64,000 nt of DNA. It comes from Albugo candida (taxonomy: Eukaryota; Oomycota; Peronosporomycetes; Albuginales; Albuginaceae). A model generated the notes under the pieces. It was not told where the DNA came from. It saw only the letters and a program-made list of their open reading frames with translations, and did not search any database. Shown here one piece after another: positions 32,989-43,857 of the stretch. Location: contig CAJNAR010000150.1 in NCBI GenBank assembly GCA_905220665.1, positions 248,001 through 312,000 of the forward strand. The letters are read 5' to 3'. Each line of letters begins with the position of its first letter. The first letter of the stretch is position 1. A program made the translations under genes and the position numbers.

Positions 32989-35210
32989 TCAAAAGGCCAT
33001 AAAGTTGACGGCACCTTGTTTTTTTAGTCGTGCCAATACAGGATTTGCTTCTTGATCGTTTATTTGTAACTTTTGCTTCTCTTGTAGTTGTTGATGTCGA
33101 TCCCGTATGGAAGGTGGTCGTGTTTTCTTCCGTATCGAGTCAAGTTGAATGCAACCGGGTTGTTGGTCGACTTTTGGTGAAAGACTTTCACGCATCGAGC
33201 TGCTTGAATTCTCTGAAATACATCGCTTCTCATCGAAATCACGCTGCAGATTCTCCGTTGAAGAGTGAAATGACTTAGAAAATGGCTTGATGCGTGTGGG
33301 GCTGTTGCTACTGCCAGTGTCCTGACCGGGGGCATACATTTGAATCCCGGGCTGTCTTTCATCGTCCGTATCCTCACTAGAAGAGCTGAAGAGATAGCTT
33401 CGTCTGCTGTCTGGTACCATCGTTGATTTGTTACTATTACTCGCCCTGCCTTCTTCCTGCTGAGACTCCTCACCAAAAGACAAAGGCTCTAGCCCATGCT
33501 TTCGGTTTCGAGATCGAGCTTCGTCAATGGGTTCGAGTCGAGCTTCTTCAGCAGCATACGAGTCATCAAGCAAAGTTTGTTTCGGCACATGTGCAAACAT
33601 CGTTTTTCGTCGATGCGTACTTTGACTTGATGGCAAAACGCCCGGCCGCATCCATTTCTCTGATTTAGGACGATCTTTTGCCACTACTTTACCCGATATT
33701 TTTCTTTCCTGATCACGAGGGTGACTTGATTGATACGCTCGTTTTCGTATGGATTCTCGAGCTTGTAGTAATTTCTCTCGCTTTTCTTCGTCAGGTAGCA
33801 ATTTTGCCATTTCCAGTATTATTTCAAAGCAATTCTCTGCACCCAAGAGTCCATGCAAATACGCAGCCATTTCGCTCGCTTGTATTTTACCACGCCCAAA
33901 CTCGCGAGTGGTATGATGGAACTCCTCGATCCGACCCTTTTGATTCGCGCGAACGAGTTGGACGATTTCCGCCTGGATTTTCTCCCTGCATTCCAAGTTT
34001 TCCTCATAAAGTACGTTTTCATATCTTCCTAAAGGTTGAATGCGGGAATCTGGACTGGAGACTATGGGCCACGCACATGTCTGAGTATCCGCTTGGGGTA
34101 CGTCGTTCTCATCAGATGCAATCGCCACTCGAGCATCTTGTTGATCCATTGTCAACACTCTGTCGGGAGATTTCAATTCGTCTTTCACCGTCGACAAAAG
34201 CTTTTCTTGATTCGCGAGGTCGTCGACTTGGTCGAAAAAAATATCAAAATTGAGAGATTGCTTCAGTATTTCGGCAATTTGGGGATCCGCGCATACAATC
34301 GAAAGCGCTGTCAGCTGAATAACGCATTCGTGAACATGAATTTTTTCTCGAAATCACGGCAAGTTCAATACCTGGTCAAAGTAGAGCCCCATCTGCTGTT
34401 CCTTCAGTTCCTGCAGAAATCTCTTTCGAAGACCTCGAAAGAATATAACATCTCGTCGTCGTTCTCTTGGGAAAACAAGGTGTTTCATAGAGGATTGTAG
34501 CATGGATTGCAGTGTTCTACACGAGAAGTCAGATACAAACGTATCGAATGGTACCTTCCCTTACCGATGCAACGTCTGAAGCTCCGATTGTGATTTCCAC
34601 ACTGTCCACTCATGTTGTATCCACACCGATTTTTCCCTTGATAGAAACTTATTATCTTCCGCCTTATGTGACCAAAGAAAATCGCACGAAAGCTCAAACT
34701 CCTATTGTTACGTAATTTGCGTATGAGGTAGCAAGCACATATGGACAGGTTATACGTACAATTTGATCCGATTGCTCGTCTCTCAAGCTGCTGGTTACTC
34801 GTATTTTCATTTGTATGAGCTTTTTGTGAATTGGAAGTTTGATGCGATAGTCATCCGTTATGGCGCTGTAAATCGCATAAAACCAGGCGTCCAGGGTCGT
34901 GGTGTCTGTACTTTTCAATATGAATTTCTATGCAGTCTCTGATGTCAATACTCTCATAGTAATAGGAGATTCGTACCCTTGCGGAGGTCGTGTCGGGTCG
35001 CTTTGCCTCGTGAATAACCAAACCGTCGGTGACTTGCTCCAGTTGTGCTTGCTTCAGACTCACACGACCCAGCAATTGTTTCATTCGTTGATCTTCGGAA
35101 GAAGCATATAGCAATTGCTTATCAGCGTGTCGAAGCTCAAGAAATACTCGATTCTGTAGATCTCCGCGTTGCAAAATAACGATTCCTCGCATCTGCTTTA
35201 CAACTTTCAT
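32989..35210 (-). CDS. PH-PX domain phosphoinositide-binding protein
   Basis: Exons 34977-35210, 34760-34927, 34565-34701, 34372-34516 and 32989-34314 join in phase to 669 aa. The first about 120 residues form a PH domain (GIVILQRGDLQNRVFLEL near the start, ending LDAWFYAIYSAI). It is followed by a PX domain (from IRVTSSLRDEQ through WTVWKSQSELQTLHRTL to the segment FPRERRRD...LRKRFLQEL). The part from about residue 265 contains a helical block (LVRANQKGRIEEFH, LHGLLGAENCFEIILEMAKLLPDEEKREKLL) that resembles the C-terminal helical region of ZNF598-like proteins. The rest is Ser/Arg-rich and disordered. Endosomal or plasma-membrane targeting through phosphoinositides is inferred from PH plus PX. 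Two single-exon readings that end early disappear once these introns are removed. Confidence 0.8.
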
Positions 35211-36080
35211 CTCTGATTTCTGATTGTAATTCTGTCAGAACAATCAGACGTTTGTACAGCGCATTGGATTGGGCAGACTGATAGCCAGTTGGCATCCCTT
35301 TTACTGAATTTGTTTGACATCACTTTTATTGCAAACGTGATTGCTGCTCGTATTTTTATAGATTTTCGATTTGGTGTGACTGCGTCTGAATGATAAGACT
35401 TTTGCACGATTTTGCTTAATCGCGAGGTGATTCTGCATTATCGACTGATTGTAATGAGAAGCAAACATCGAGTAGCGCATCAGAGTCCTCCAATTCGATG
35501 CTTTTGGCAGTATCATAACATTAAGTTCTTATATAGTTTCTTAGTGTACAGCGGCATTGATCTCAACTTTTTCTATTTGTTAGAGCAGTCATGTGATTGA
35601 TTGACTCATTTTATAGGATTAAGCGTGTACGTGTTGCCCACAAACGCTCAACAACGGATAGAAAATGATCGAGTCATTCGACACGCATTGTGATACATTT
35701 GAATGTATGCGCTCTACAGGATGCCGATACAAGTGACATTCGTATGCACGAACGGCGATGTGAGAAGATGTCGTGTCACCTCATTCATACCGCAGTTTAC
35801 AGTCTAAAAGTCTCACTCTATCAATAAAAAATCTTTTTTGCAAAAGCATGACAATTTAAACAGTACATTGCCGCGAATCCGCTCAATTACTGCAGCTACA
35901 TTGTGGAGCACCAAGCGCTAAAAACTAAATATAAACCCAACGTCATTTTTGCAGCTTTCAATTGAGTTGCAAAAAATATTAATATCTCGTCCGTTACGTC
36001 TGCATCTTTCTCTAGTATCCAGAAAAGGATCACGATGGGCTCTATGTGGCTTATTCTATCTCAAACCTGACCGGTAACGC
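35211..36080. other. Divergent intergenic region, 870 bp
   Basis: AT-rich, with several poly-A/T runs and no supported gene. It must hold the promoters of the PH-PX gene (minus strand) and the vasohibin-like gene (plus strand). Confidence 0.4.
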
Positions 36081-37352
36081 ATGGTATCCGTGAGCGAAGA
36101 AGAGGTCTCTGGTGCATGGAAGCAGGTTCATTCGATCGGGAATGCACTTGTAGCCCCGATGACACCAATACCGCCACTTTTGCAGTCAAAACAGTCAATC
36201 CGAGCGAAATTGCATATGATACAAGCTTACCTGAACGCTTTAGAGTATAATTACACCGGAACGCTTTATTTCGACACAAACAAGAACAGAAGCTTTAAAA
36301 GCATTGTGGGTACGGCGAAAGTGATGATTAATGACGCACTTCCAATTCAGTGCCTGGAGGCAGTATTTCTCGCATCGTATCTCACAGCTCCATTGTTAAA
36401 AGTCGATCGATTTCCCGTCAGCTTCACTTCGGTCACTGGAGAAAAGTCGAAACACCGTCACATTGTCCTTGCTGTTAGGTATTATGAGAATCAAAATGCA
36501 AACTGGGGAGCGCTTGGCCTCAGTCGATCGGATCAACTTATGTATAAAGAAGCCAATTTCAGCACATTGAGCGACTTGTTGAACGACTATAAGAATTCGT
36601 TTGAGAACGTATACCATCAACTCATCAAAATGTCGATCGGGCTTCCATTGAGTCATGATATCCATTCGGCTGAAAAGGTTCAATGGCGCGTACGTCTTTT
36701 TAGCCTTACGACGAGCATCAGATCTCACTATCGTTTGTAGATGCTAAATGTGCACTTGGATAAAACAAATTGGAAGCAGGTCGCTCGCCAAATTGATTTG
36801 TTTGCACGTGATGCAGTCAATCTGGTTGGGTACAAAAAAGCTCAAGGATCCTTTCCCGAGTCTTTTGCCTGCAAATATTCTCTTCATGTTCCCGATCAGG
36901 TACAAATGATTAGCAGGAAGTCGTCTCCTACTAGCAAGGAATGCATGCATGGTGTCGACATACAAGAATGGAAGCAATCTGGGCTTTCACAGTCCAACCT
37001 TGATCCGAAGGATTCCGTAGAGGACACGCCAATCGTCATTACTCCGACACAGCTAAAATTCAAGTGTAATGCAAAAGTATGTGCTCAAAGGTATCCATGA
37101 TGCGTGACTGACTCACTTTGACAAAAGGAATCAGAAGAACTATCAACTTGTGAAGTATTCCTTGTGAACAAGACAAGCCATCCATACTTTATCCAAGTGA
37201 ACACAAACTGCTCTCACTTGTGCATTGTCAATAACCAAGAAACGAATCCAGAAAATACTTGCGCGACTCGCATACGAATCTCACCGGTACATTTTCTTAT
37301 CGAATTCTTCCTCGCTTCAGCGCCTAATGATAATCTGCACAGAACGGAATGA
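36081..37352 (+). CDS. VASH: Vasohibin-like tubulin tyrosine carboxypeptidase
   Basis: Exons 36081-36689, 36741-37076 and 37128-37352 join in phase to 389 aa. Vasohibins remove the C-terminal tyrosine of alpha-tubulin. The family core is clear: YLNALEYNYTGTLYF, ALPIQCLEAVFLASYLT, RHIVLAVRYYE, NWGALGLSRSDQLMYK and LPLSHDIHSAEKVQW. The Cys-His-Ser set expected for activity is present as Cys91, His127 and Ser148. After the core a roughly 170-residue tail without a known domain follows; it contains several cysteines near the end. A further intron at 37288-37323 could give a different, longer tail, so the C-terminus is provisional. The partner SVBP is not in the window. Confidence 0.88.
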
Positions 37353-37567
37353 CTGTCATTGCCATTCGATTACAGGCAAATATAAACGACGCTTTAGAAT
37401 CGATACAAAGATCTTTTGGTGAGCGTTCAATCAGTTTTCAATGTATGAGAAATAATTCACAACATGCTGAAACTACCGCTGAGTCTATCGTACTTCCAAA
37501 CGCCGATGTGGTCACACAATATCTTCATTACACAATCGCCTAATTCGTCTCGAATTCGTCTAAATCA

Positions 37568-38156
37568 TCACTCTTCTGAAACATGTTCGACTACTTTTTC
37601 AATCACAACAGCGAACAACGCAAACCCAATTGCACTTTTGATTGTGTGGCGTAACATTACTATGGCAAAACGCTTCAGAGTAGTCAAAGATTGCAGCAAT
37701 TACTCACCTGTTCCAGGAGCCTTCCGCTGGTTAAAAGCACCTAAAATCATTCCTGTTGTTCCACCGGCGACCAAGGTGGTGTATATATCGTCTGAAGCTC
37801 GCTCCCGCGCAACAAGACACTCCGTACTGGCGTAAAGAGCTCCAACCATTGCGAATTCCTCCAAGTTGAATTGTATCAGAAATTAGTAGTAGTTGGCGAT
37901 AATGTACCTTTGCAAAGTAAACGCTTCGGAGGTACCCTGATCGGATTGATTGCCTAAATCCATTGAGTAGTTGTTGACGCATTGTCTTTCCGACCAATTC
38001 TCCATGAGCACCTTCAAAAGTTCCCAGAAATGTGCCCAGACCTACTCCCATACCCGCACCAGCAACAGAGGTCAGCATGGCTTTCTTCCAGCAAGATTCA
38101 CGCGCGTCGTGCAGGAATGCATCGATCTGTTGTCGCCATTGAGACGCATTTGTCAT
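37568..38156 (-). CDS. TIM22: Tim22-family inner membrane translocase subunit
   Basis: Exons 37908-38156, 37708-37858 and 37568-37659 join in phase to 163 aa, a normal length for this family. Tim22 is the channel-forming part of the mitochondrial carrier translocase. Features: an early cysteine and glycine-rich first membrane segment ([19 protein letters not shown]), a second segment after the first intron ([24 protein letters not shown]) with the family's E-C-x-V...R-x-K/R-x-D pattern, a glycine-rich third segment ([19 protein letters not shown]), and a last hydrophobic helix in the final exon. The first intron ends in GAG rather than the usual CAG or TAG. Tim17/Tim23 are the alternatives; the cysteine-containing ECLV block favours Tim22. 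Confidence 0.82.
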
Positions 38157-38230
38157 AATGCAACTTTGCTATCGTCATGTTATCATATCATCATAACGGC
38201 TATTAACCAAACTTCTCGATAAGTAACTGC
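38157..38230. promoter_or_regulatory. Short bidirectional promoter region (Tim22/Mrd1)
   Basis: 74 bp separate the divergent start codons. No specific element was recognised. Confidence 0.45.
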
Positions 38231-40558
38231 ATGCAATTGGCAATGACGCCGCCAGTCGAAAGCACGCGTCTGTATGTTCGAAATTTACCTGTGTATGTCG
38301 ACAATGCACGTTTACGAGCTCATTTTGAGTCACAAGGCGAAGTCACTGACGCAGCTGTAGTCTTCACAAAAACCGACAAAAAATCACGTCGATTCGGATT
38401 CGTTGGTTATAAAACGAGTGAGCAAGCTCGTCGCGCATGTGCGTATTTTCATCAAACTTATTTCGACAGCTGCAAAATAAACGTATCATTCGCTCTGCGG
38501 GTAAGTATTCAATTCCACTACAAACGTATCTCATATTTCCCGTGACAGAAAGCAGAAGAATCTTCTTATGGCATTCGACCTTGGAGTAAATATTCGAAAG
38601 GTAGCTCGCAATTTGAAGCACAGCATAACACAAATGAAAAGAAACGAAAGTTGGCGTCGAAAAATACGACAGGAGCCAATCAAACCGATAAATTTGAAGA
38701 ATTCGCAGAAACTATGAAAGCGCGATCCAAGGCACGATTTTGGGCAAATGACGATGTGCAGAATGTTGAAACATCGATTCAGAAGAAAGAAGAAGACGGA
38801 CTTGAAGTGGCAGAAACGTCCAATAGCGATTCTTCGGATGATACGATACGTCACTTATCAGACATGGAGTATCTTCGGTTTAAAGCTGCTAAACGAGCAA
38901 AAAAACAGTCTTTGAAGATAGCAGAGAAGAAAAGCGATAAGAGCGATCACCCATCAGAGCCGAGCGCGGAAAAAGTACTCCATGGAATCCCAAGCGAGAA
39001 TGATGCTGCATTTGTGTCAAATCGACTGTTTGTTCGCAATTTACCATATTCGGCTATGGAAGAAGATCTCAGAGCCATATTTGAGGCATCCAAGAAGGTC
39101 ACAGAGGTTCATATTCCCTTAGATGAGACCAAGCGCCGTAAAGGTTTTGGTTTTGTTTTGTTCGAAACCGCGTCGGACGCACAAAAAGCACTCGTAAGTG
39201 TCGATGGAACAGCATTCCAAGGCCGAGTTTTACACGTGACATTTGCCGAAGCAAAACCAGAACAGGCAGCTGACCCGACGGATAATTCTCTGTCGTATCG
39301 AGAAAAGAAAACCCTCGAAAAACAAGCCAATGCCAACCAACCGATTGGTTGGAATGCCTCGCATATTCGAAGTGATGCTGCTGTTGGTACATTAGCTAGT
39401 CGCATGGGGATCGCCCGAAGCGATGTGCTGAGTCAAGAACATGGAAACATGGCGGTTCGGCTCGCACTCTGTGAAACTATGCTTGTCAAGGAAAACAAAG
39501 ACTTTTTTGTCAATCACGGTGTCGACTTGTCAGCGATTCAGGGAGCTCTAATTAGCACCGACAAATCGGAAGCGAAAACGGAAATTTTGAGAAGCACAAC
39601 TGTAATCTTGATCAAGAATTTACCGCATACGACTGAAGAAAATGAATTATGCCAAAAATTTGGTAAGTTTGGACAGATTTTGAAATTTCTATTGGCTCCT
39701 TCCAAAACCGTTGCGTTGATTGAGTTTGTCGAAGCTTCTGAAGCTCGAAAAGCATTTCGTTCTTTGGCGTATCGAAAGTACCAGCATGTTCCTTTGTATC
39801 TGGAATGGGCTCCATTGCACGTCTTCACGACAAAGTCGATAGAGTCGCAGAGAACGAATCCGGGCATCGTTGAAGCTGATCTTATGGACGAGCAAATCGG
39901 TGAAGCACCTTGCGTGGAGCTTCGGAATACGCTCTGTTTGAAGAATTTGAGTTTTACAACACGTGAGTCAACTTTGGAAACCTATTTCGGCAGATTTGGG
40001 AAATTACGTAAGGTGACCATTGCCAAAACACGAGACAAACGAGGCGGCATTTTATCCATGGGATTCGGTTTTGTGGAATTTGCTGACGAAAACGATGCAC
40101 AGAATGCGCTCTCTGTTTCGGAACAGTCGTCTCCAGTTATTGATGGACATTCTTTGAGTGTCACGCTTTCACAGAAAAAGGTGGAGCGGAACAAAACGGA
40201 TCAATATGGAAAAAGCTCATCGAAAATCATTATCAGAAATGTGGCGTTCGAGGCCACTATTCGCGACATCCGACACTTATGTGGAGCTTTCGGACAACTG
40301 AAACGGGTTCGTATGCCCAAAAAATTTGATGGTCGACATCGTGGATTTGCGTTTGTTGAATATATGACGGAGCAAGAAGCGAAAGATGCGTTCAATTCAC
40401 TGTGCAAATCGCATTTATATGGCCGCCATTTAGTATTGGAATGGGCAGAAGAAGAGGAAAACTCGGTCGAAAGTTTGCGAATTAAAGCTAAACGAGATCT
40501 AATGTCACTATCAACCCCGCAAAAATGCGTACAAGAAGAAGACGATTTCTCAGAGTAG
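38231..40558 (+). CDS. MRD1: Mrd1/RBM19 ribosome biogenesis RNA-binding protein (five RRMs)
   Basis: Exons 38231-38500 and 38549-40558 join in phase to 759 aa. It acts in the nucleolus in pre-rRNA processing for the small subunit. Five RRM domains are visible by their RNP2 motifs in order: LYVRNLP near residue 14, LFVRNLP near 250, VILIKNLP near 442, LCLKNLS near 555 and IIIRNVA near 650. RNP1-like partners include RRFGFVGY, KGFGFVLF, MGFGFVEF and HRGFAFVEY. The third RRM has a weak RNP1, as in the family. Five RRMs match yeast Mrd1; animal RBM19 has six. A Lys/Ser/Asp-rich linker separates RRM1 and RRM2. Start is either ATG 38231 or the Met four codons later. Confidence 0.92.
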
Positions 40559-40664
40559 CGCTATTGACATGAATTGCAATTGAATTGCGATTACTTCAAT
40601 TGAATTTTGTAATGTGAACAGTATGTACAAGCTCTATTATTTGATATAGTTGACTCTGTCTCTA

Positions 40665-41528
40665 TTATGTGAAACTCATCAAATGACATAATAATTCTTC
40701 ATCCTCTTTCTTGACAAATCGACCTTTGACTCGTAACCTTGAATTCGCAAATTTTTTCCGCACGTCATAATCAACTTTTTTGGCCCAAACTCGCCGTTTT
40801 CGTTTCTCCATAAACCGTTCGATGCGTTTCTTACGCGCTTCGGGGGAATAGCTTCCAATACATCGATCTGAATGAACCGACTTATCCGGGGACTTGAAAT
40901 TTATACTTTTACCATGTTTGGTTCTGCTGCTTGAAATCTGCATTTGCTTAAATTCTTCCAGATGTGCATGATCAAACTCTCCATTCTCGCATTCATCTTC
41001 AGATGAACTAATTGATCCAAGCCGATGGCCTCGTGGTTGCTTTTGACGCAGACTCCACAGATTGGTGTGTTCAATGCTTGTAGGGCTGTAACGATGCTCC
41101 TGCGATACGTGACCTACAACCAGTGACCGCGCTTTTCGGATCAAAATCGGTTTGGACACTGATCGCTGACAGTACGCCGCAGCACACAAGTTATCCAGTG
41201 AGATCTCATTAATCGTTGGCGTGGGTCTTTGAAAATATCTTCTACATGCTTCGATGTCCATTCCCTGAGGAATCATTTCCACATCGTCCTCTGATCGAGA
41301 ATCATCAGATAGCTCTTGCGTTGTATCGCTATATGCTTCGCTGTACTGTCTTCTGTGATAACCGTTGTATCCATCAAGCGGATAAAAAGCTGCCAGTGAT
41401 TTTGCCACATATAATTCCGTTTCATGGAAAGTATTCTGACGATATTTCCTCGCGTCATGCAGTAGAGAACGGTTGGCCAACGCTCGATCAGATAATCGCA
41501 TAAGTGTTTCTGCGACTTCGTTATCCAT
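40665..41528 (-). CDS. CCT-motif protein
   Basis: A 287 aa single-exon protein. Near the C-terminus, about residues 228-272, it carries a CCT motif (RKKRIERFMEKRKRRVWAK, followed by KVDYDVRKKFANSRLRVKGRF), the basic helix known from plant CONSTANS and TOC1 proteins. It acts in nuclear localisation and in DNA or NF-Y binding there. The remaining sequence is acidic and Ser-rich with no B-box, response-regulator or GATA domain. In stramenopiles CCT proteins exist but their targets are unknown, so a nuclear regulatory role is only inferred. The protein has no signal peptide. The start ATG 41528 is the first in the open frame. Confidence 0.85.
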   Translation of the reverse strand: MDNEVAETLMRLSDRALANRSLLHDARKYRQNTFHETELYVAKSLAAFYPLDGYNGYHRRQYSEAYSDTTQELSDDSRSEDDVEMIPQGMDIEACRRYFQRPTPTINEISLDNLCAAAYCQRSVSKPILIRKARSLVVGHVSQEHRYSPTSIEHTNLWSLRQKQPRGHRLGSISSSEDECENGEFDHAHLEEFKQMQISSSRTKHGKSINFKSPDKSVHSDRCIGSYSPEARKKRIERFMEKRKRRVWAKKVDYDVRKKFANSRLRVKGRFVKKEDEELLCHLMSFT

Positions 41529-42062
41529 AACAATGTTTTGCTTCTGTTGTGCTTACTTTTGAATTGTGATTGTTTACGTGCATGAGGCGAACAGCGTATA
41601 AATATTTCATTCCGTACAAATTCGTATAAATTGCGAATAGAGTGTTCATATTGCGTCAAAGTCCTTTCTGGTACACTGTCGTGGTGAAGCCACGCATAGT
41701 TTAAAATTTATGAGCGAGAAAGCCAAACAAGTCGGTGGGACATACTTGTGTGGGTTTTACCGTTTGTACTTTCCTGACGTTTTCTCTTTTTTTTCTACCT
41801 TTTCTAATTATTTGACTATTTTGACAGACCGCAGCATCTAGGGGACGGGCTTGATTATCAAATTTAGAGCTCCTATTCGAACCTCCTAGAAAGTATAAGA
41901 TGTTATACAGTTTGGGTCCTGAATTCCGACGGACCAGTGGATCATCTTTTAGTCACAAAGGTTTTAATGTCTCAAAAAGCTCGTGCGACACTAAACTCGT
42001 CTTATGCGACATCACCCATTTCAAAATTACATTTTCGTCTAATTCTTCATGGTATACGTCAA
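41529..42062. other. Intergenic region
   Basis: It lies between the CCT gene start and the MFS gene stop, both on the minus strand. A T-rich stretch is near 41790-41820. No gene was recognised. Confidence 0.35.
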
Positions 42063-43829
42063 CTACTTTTCATCCTTGAGTGTCGTAACCGACATGGCAG
42101 CATTACGCTTGGAAATTATAAAAGCTGCTCCTAAGCAAAGCAGCGCCCACAGTCCCCAAAATAAAACAATCCGAAACCCAATTCGATACGTACATGCTCG
42201 ATCACATCCTACATGAGCCTTGTTAAGTGTGGCACCCAAAGTTGATTCGGTGACCTCCACCGATTGCTGTTTTAGAATCAGATTCATTATCAGACCCGGC
42301 ACATAATTTGAAGCTGCGTAACCAAGAAGATTGTAGCTTGTGTACGCAACTGATGACGCCAGAGGTCGAAGCCGATTCGGTGCGGACGAAATGACGATAC
42401 CAGAGCAAGCAGGTAAAATGCTAGCGCCGAAAAATAGCATTGTCCATAGAAAGAATGCAATGTACAATGTGTTGTGTATAAACGACACAGGAAGCGAAGC
42501 CGCACATGCCAAAGCTCCAAACACGACGCAAACCTGCAAGGCAATCGCTTCTTGTGTGGCCCCAGCGTATCCGCCACATTGGTCGATACACCAACCCCCG
42601 AAAAAGACTCCAAGAATAGGACCTGTCCCACTCACCACGAGGTACGATAAGTGGATCGAGTACATCGAGTCACTTGTATTGGTCGACAAATATAAAGTGG
42701 TCCAAAATTGCACACCAGTTACGACGAAGAACAGCGCGGATAATGCGAGCACAATGCAAACATATACGCGAAGTTGTAAGAGTTCCATGCAATCTTTCCA
42801 AATATGATTGTCAAGGTCCTCTTCACAGGCTTTGTCGCATTCATCCGAGGAAGAGTTCTCCTCGCCTTGTTCTTCCTCAGAAAGCATGGAGTCTAGCACA
42901 AGTATTGGTTTCCGTCGTGGATTTTTCAACTTGACATTATCTTCAGGAACGAAAAATAAAAGCACGCTGAATGGGATGAGAACAAGTGCTTGAAACAGGA
43001 ACGGCCACCTCCAGCACAATATTCCACTGCATACCTGGTTTGCGCGAAGCTGTGAATTTTTGAGAACAATTTCGTCGCTAGTTCCAACATCGGGCGATGT
43101 CCACACTGTGACAGAACCCGCCAAATATCCAAGTGTGATGCCAATTGGTACTGCTGCTTGTAAATAACTCATCCACCGAGCGCGTTTCGAGCGAGGCGCG
43201 TAATCATGTACCCATAGTGGAGAATATACGCAGTGAAATGCTTGGGAGCATCCAATGCACGCTCGGGAAATAATCAGCATAAATGTTGCATAAGACGCAT
43301 CTTCTTTCGAGGGAGTTAATGCGAACAAACCAACTGCCAATATGTTCAAAACGAGCGTCCACGCGAGCACATTCCGAGGTGAGAATTTTTCAAACAGTGT
43401 GCTGCAGAAGGGAGATGCGAGTGATATTGCGATGTATACAATCGCACCCAGTAAGCCTTGCTCTTGCGGCGTCAACACAAACGTAATCGTGAATGATTCG
43501 AGGAGCGCAGGTACTGCGCCAGCCTCGAGGTACATAAACACTTGAACGAGTAAGAGATAGCGAAATAAGTCTTCTGCCGTTGGCGATGAAATAGGCTCCG
43601 ATATTGCCATAGAAGCTGCAATTCTTATTTTGTGAAAAGGAGAGGATAGAAAAGGAGTATCTGCAGGGACATCACACACAGTTGGAGGCGCTGTAGTGTT
43701 GTCAATAGTCTCGGTTTCATCCATTTGTTCTAGCTTTTGTATGGCGCCGTACGAATTGGAAGGTGCGTCACCCGTCTCTTTCATAATTAATGAATTCTTG
43801 CCTTTACGCACTAGATTCATGTACCGCAT
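42063..43829 (-). CDS. Major facilitator superfamily transporter (Spinster-like)
   Basis: A 588 aa single-exon membrane protein. A hydrophilic N-terminus of about 85 residues is followed by two sets of roughly six membrane helices, separated by an acidic loop (SEEEQGEENSSSDECDKACEEDLD) of about 60 residues. Early MFS features include EQGLLGAIVYIAISLASPF and, between helices two and three, FEKFSPRNVLAWTL, the motif A region. SRACIGCSQAFHCVYSPLWV is the motif on helix four. The helix-seven side has SGTGPILGVFFGGWCIDQCG. Spinster-like lipid or sugar-phosphate transporters are the nearest family by eye; the substrate is unknown. The start ATG 43829 is 28 bp from the start of the next gene on the other strand. 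Confidence 0.85.
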   Translation of the reverse strand: MRYMNLVRKGKNSLIMKETGDAPSNSYGAIQKLEQMDETETIDNTTAPPTVCDVPADTPFLSSPFHKIRIAASMAISEPISSPTAEDLFRYLLLVQVFMYLEAGAVPALLESFTITFVLTPQEQGLLGAIVYIAISLASPFCSTLFEKFSPRNVLAWTLVLNILAVGLFALTPSKEDASYATFMLIISRACIGCSQAFHCVYSPLWVHDYAPRSKRARWMSYLQAAVPIGITLGYLAGSVTVWTSPDVGTSDEIVLKNSQLRANQVCSGILCWRWPFLFQALVLIPFSVLLFFVPEDNVKLKNPRRKPILVLDSMLSEEEQGEENSSSDECDKACEEDLDNHIWKDCMELLQLRVYVCIVLALSALFFVVTGVQFWTTLYLSTNTSDSMYSIHLSYLVVSGTGPILGVFFGGWCIDQCGGYAGATQEAIALQVCVVFGALACAASLPVSFIHNTLYIAFFLWTMLFFGASILPACSGIVISSAPNRLRPLASSVAYTSYNLLGYAASNYVPGLIMNLILKQQSVEVTESTLGATLNKAHVGCDRACTYRIGFRIVLFWGLWALLCLGAAFIISKRNAAMSVTTLKDEK

Positions 43830-43857
43830 ACTCTATTCTTGGAACATTAGGAAAGTC
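43830..43857. promoter_or_regulatory. Very short bidirectional promoter region (MFS/TRIP4-like)
   Basis: 28 bp separate the two divergent ATGs if the starts are right. The MFS start could be the internal Met-Asn four codons in, which would widen the gap only slightly. Confidence 0.4.

Noticed and set aside
43696..43857. In-frame upstream extension of the TRIP4-like protein
   Set aside because: It overlaps the 5' coding part of the MFS gene on the other strand; the Met at 43858 begins the family-like sequence.
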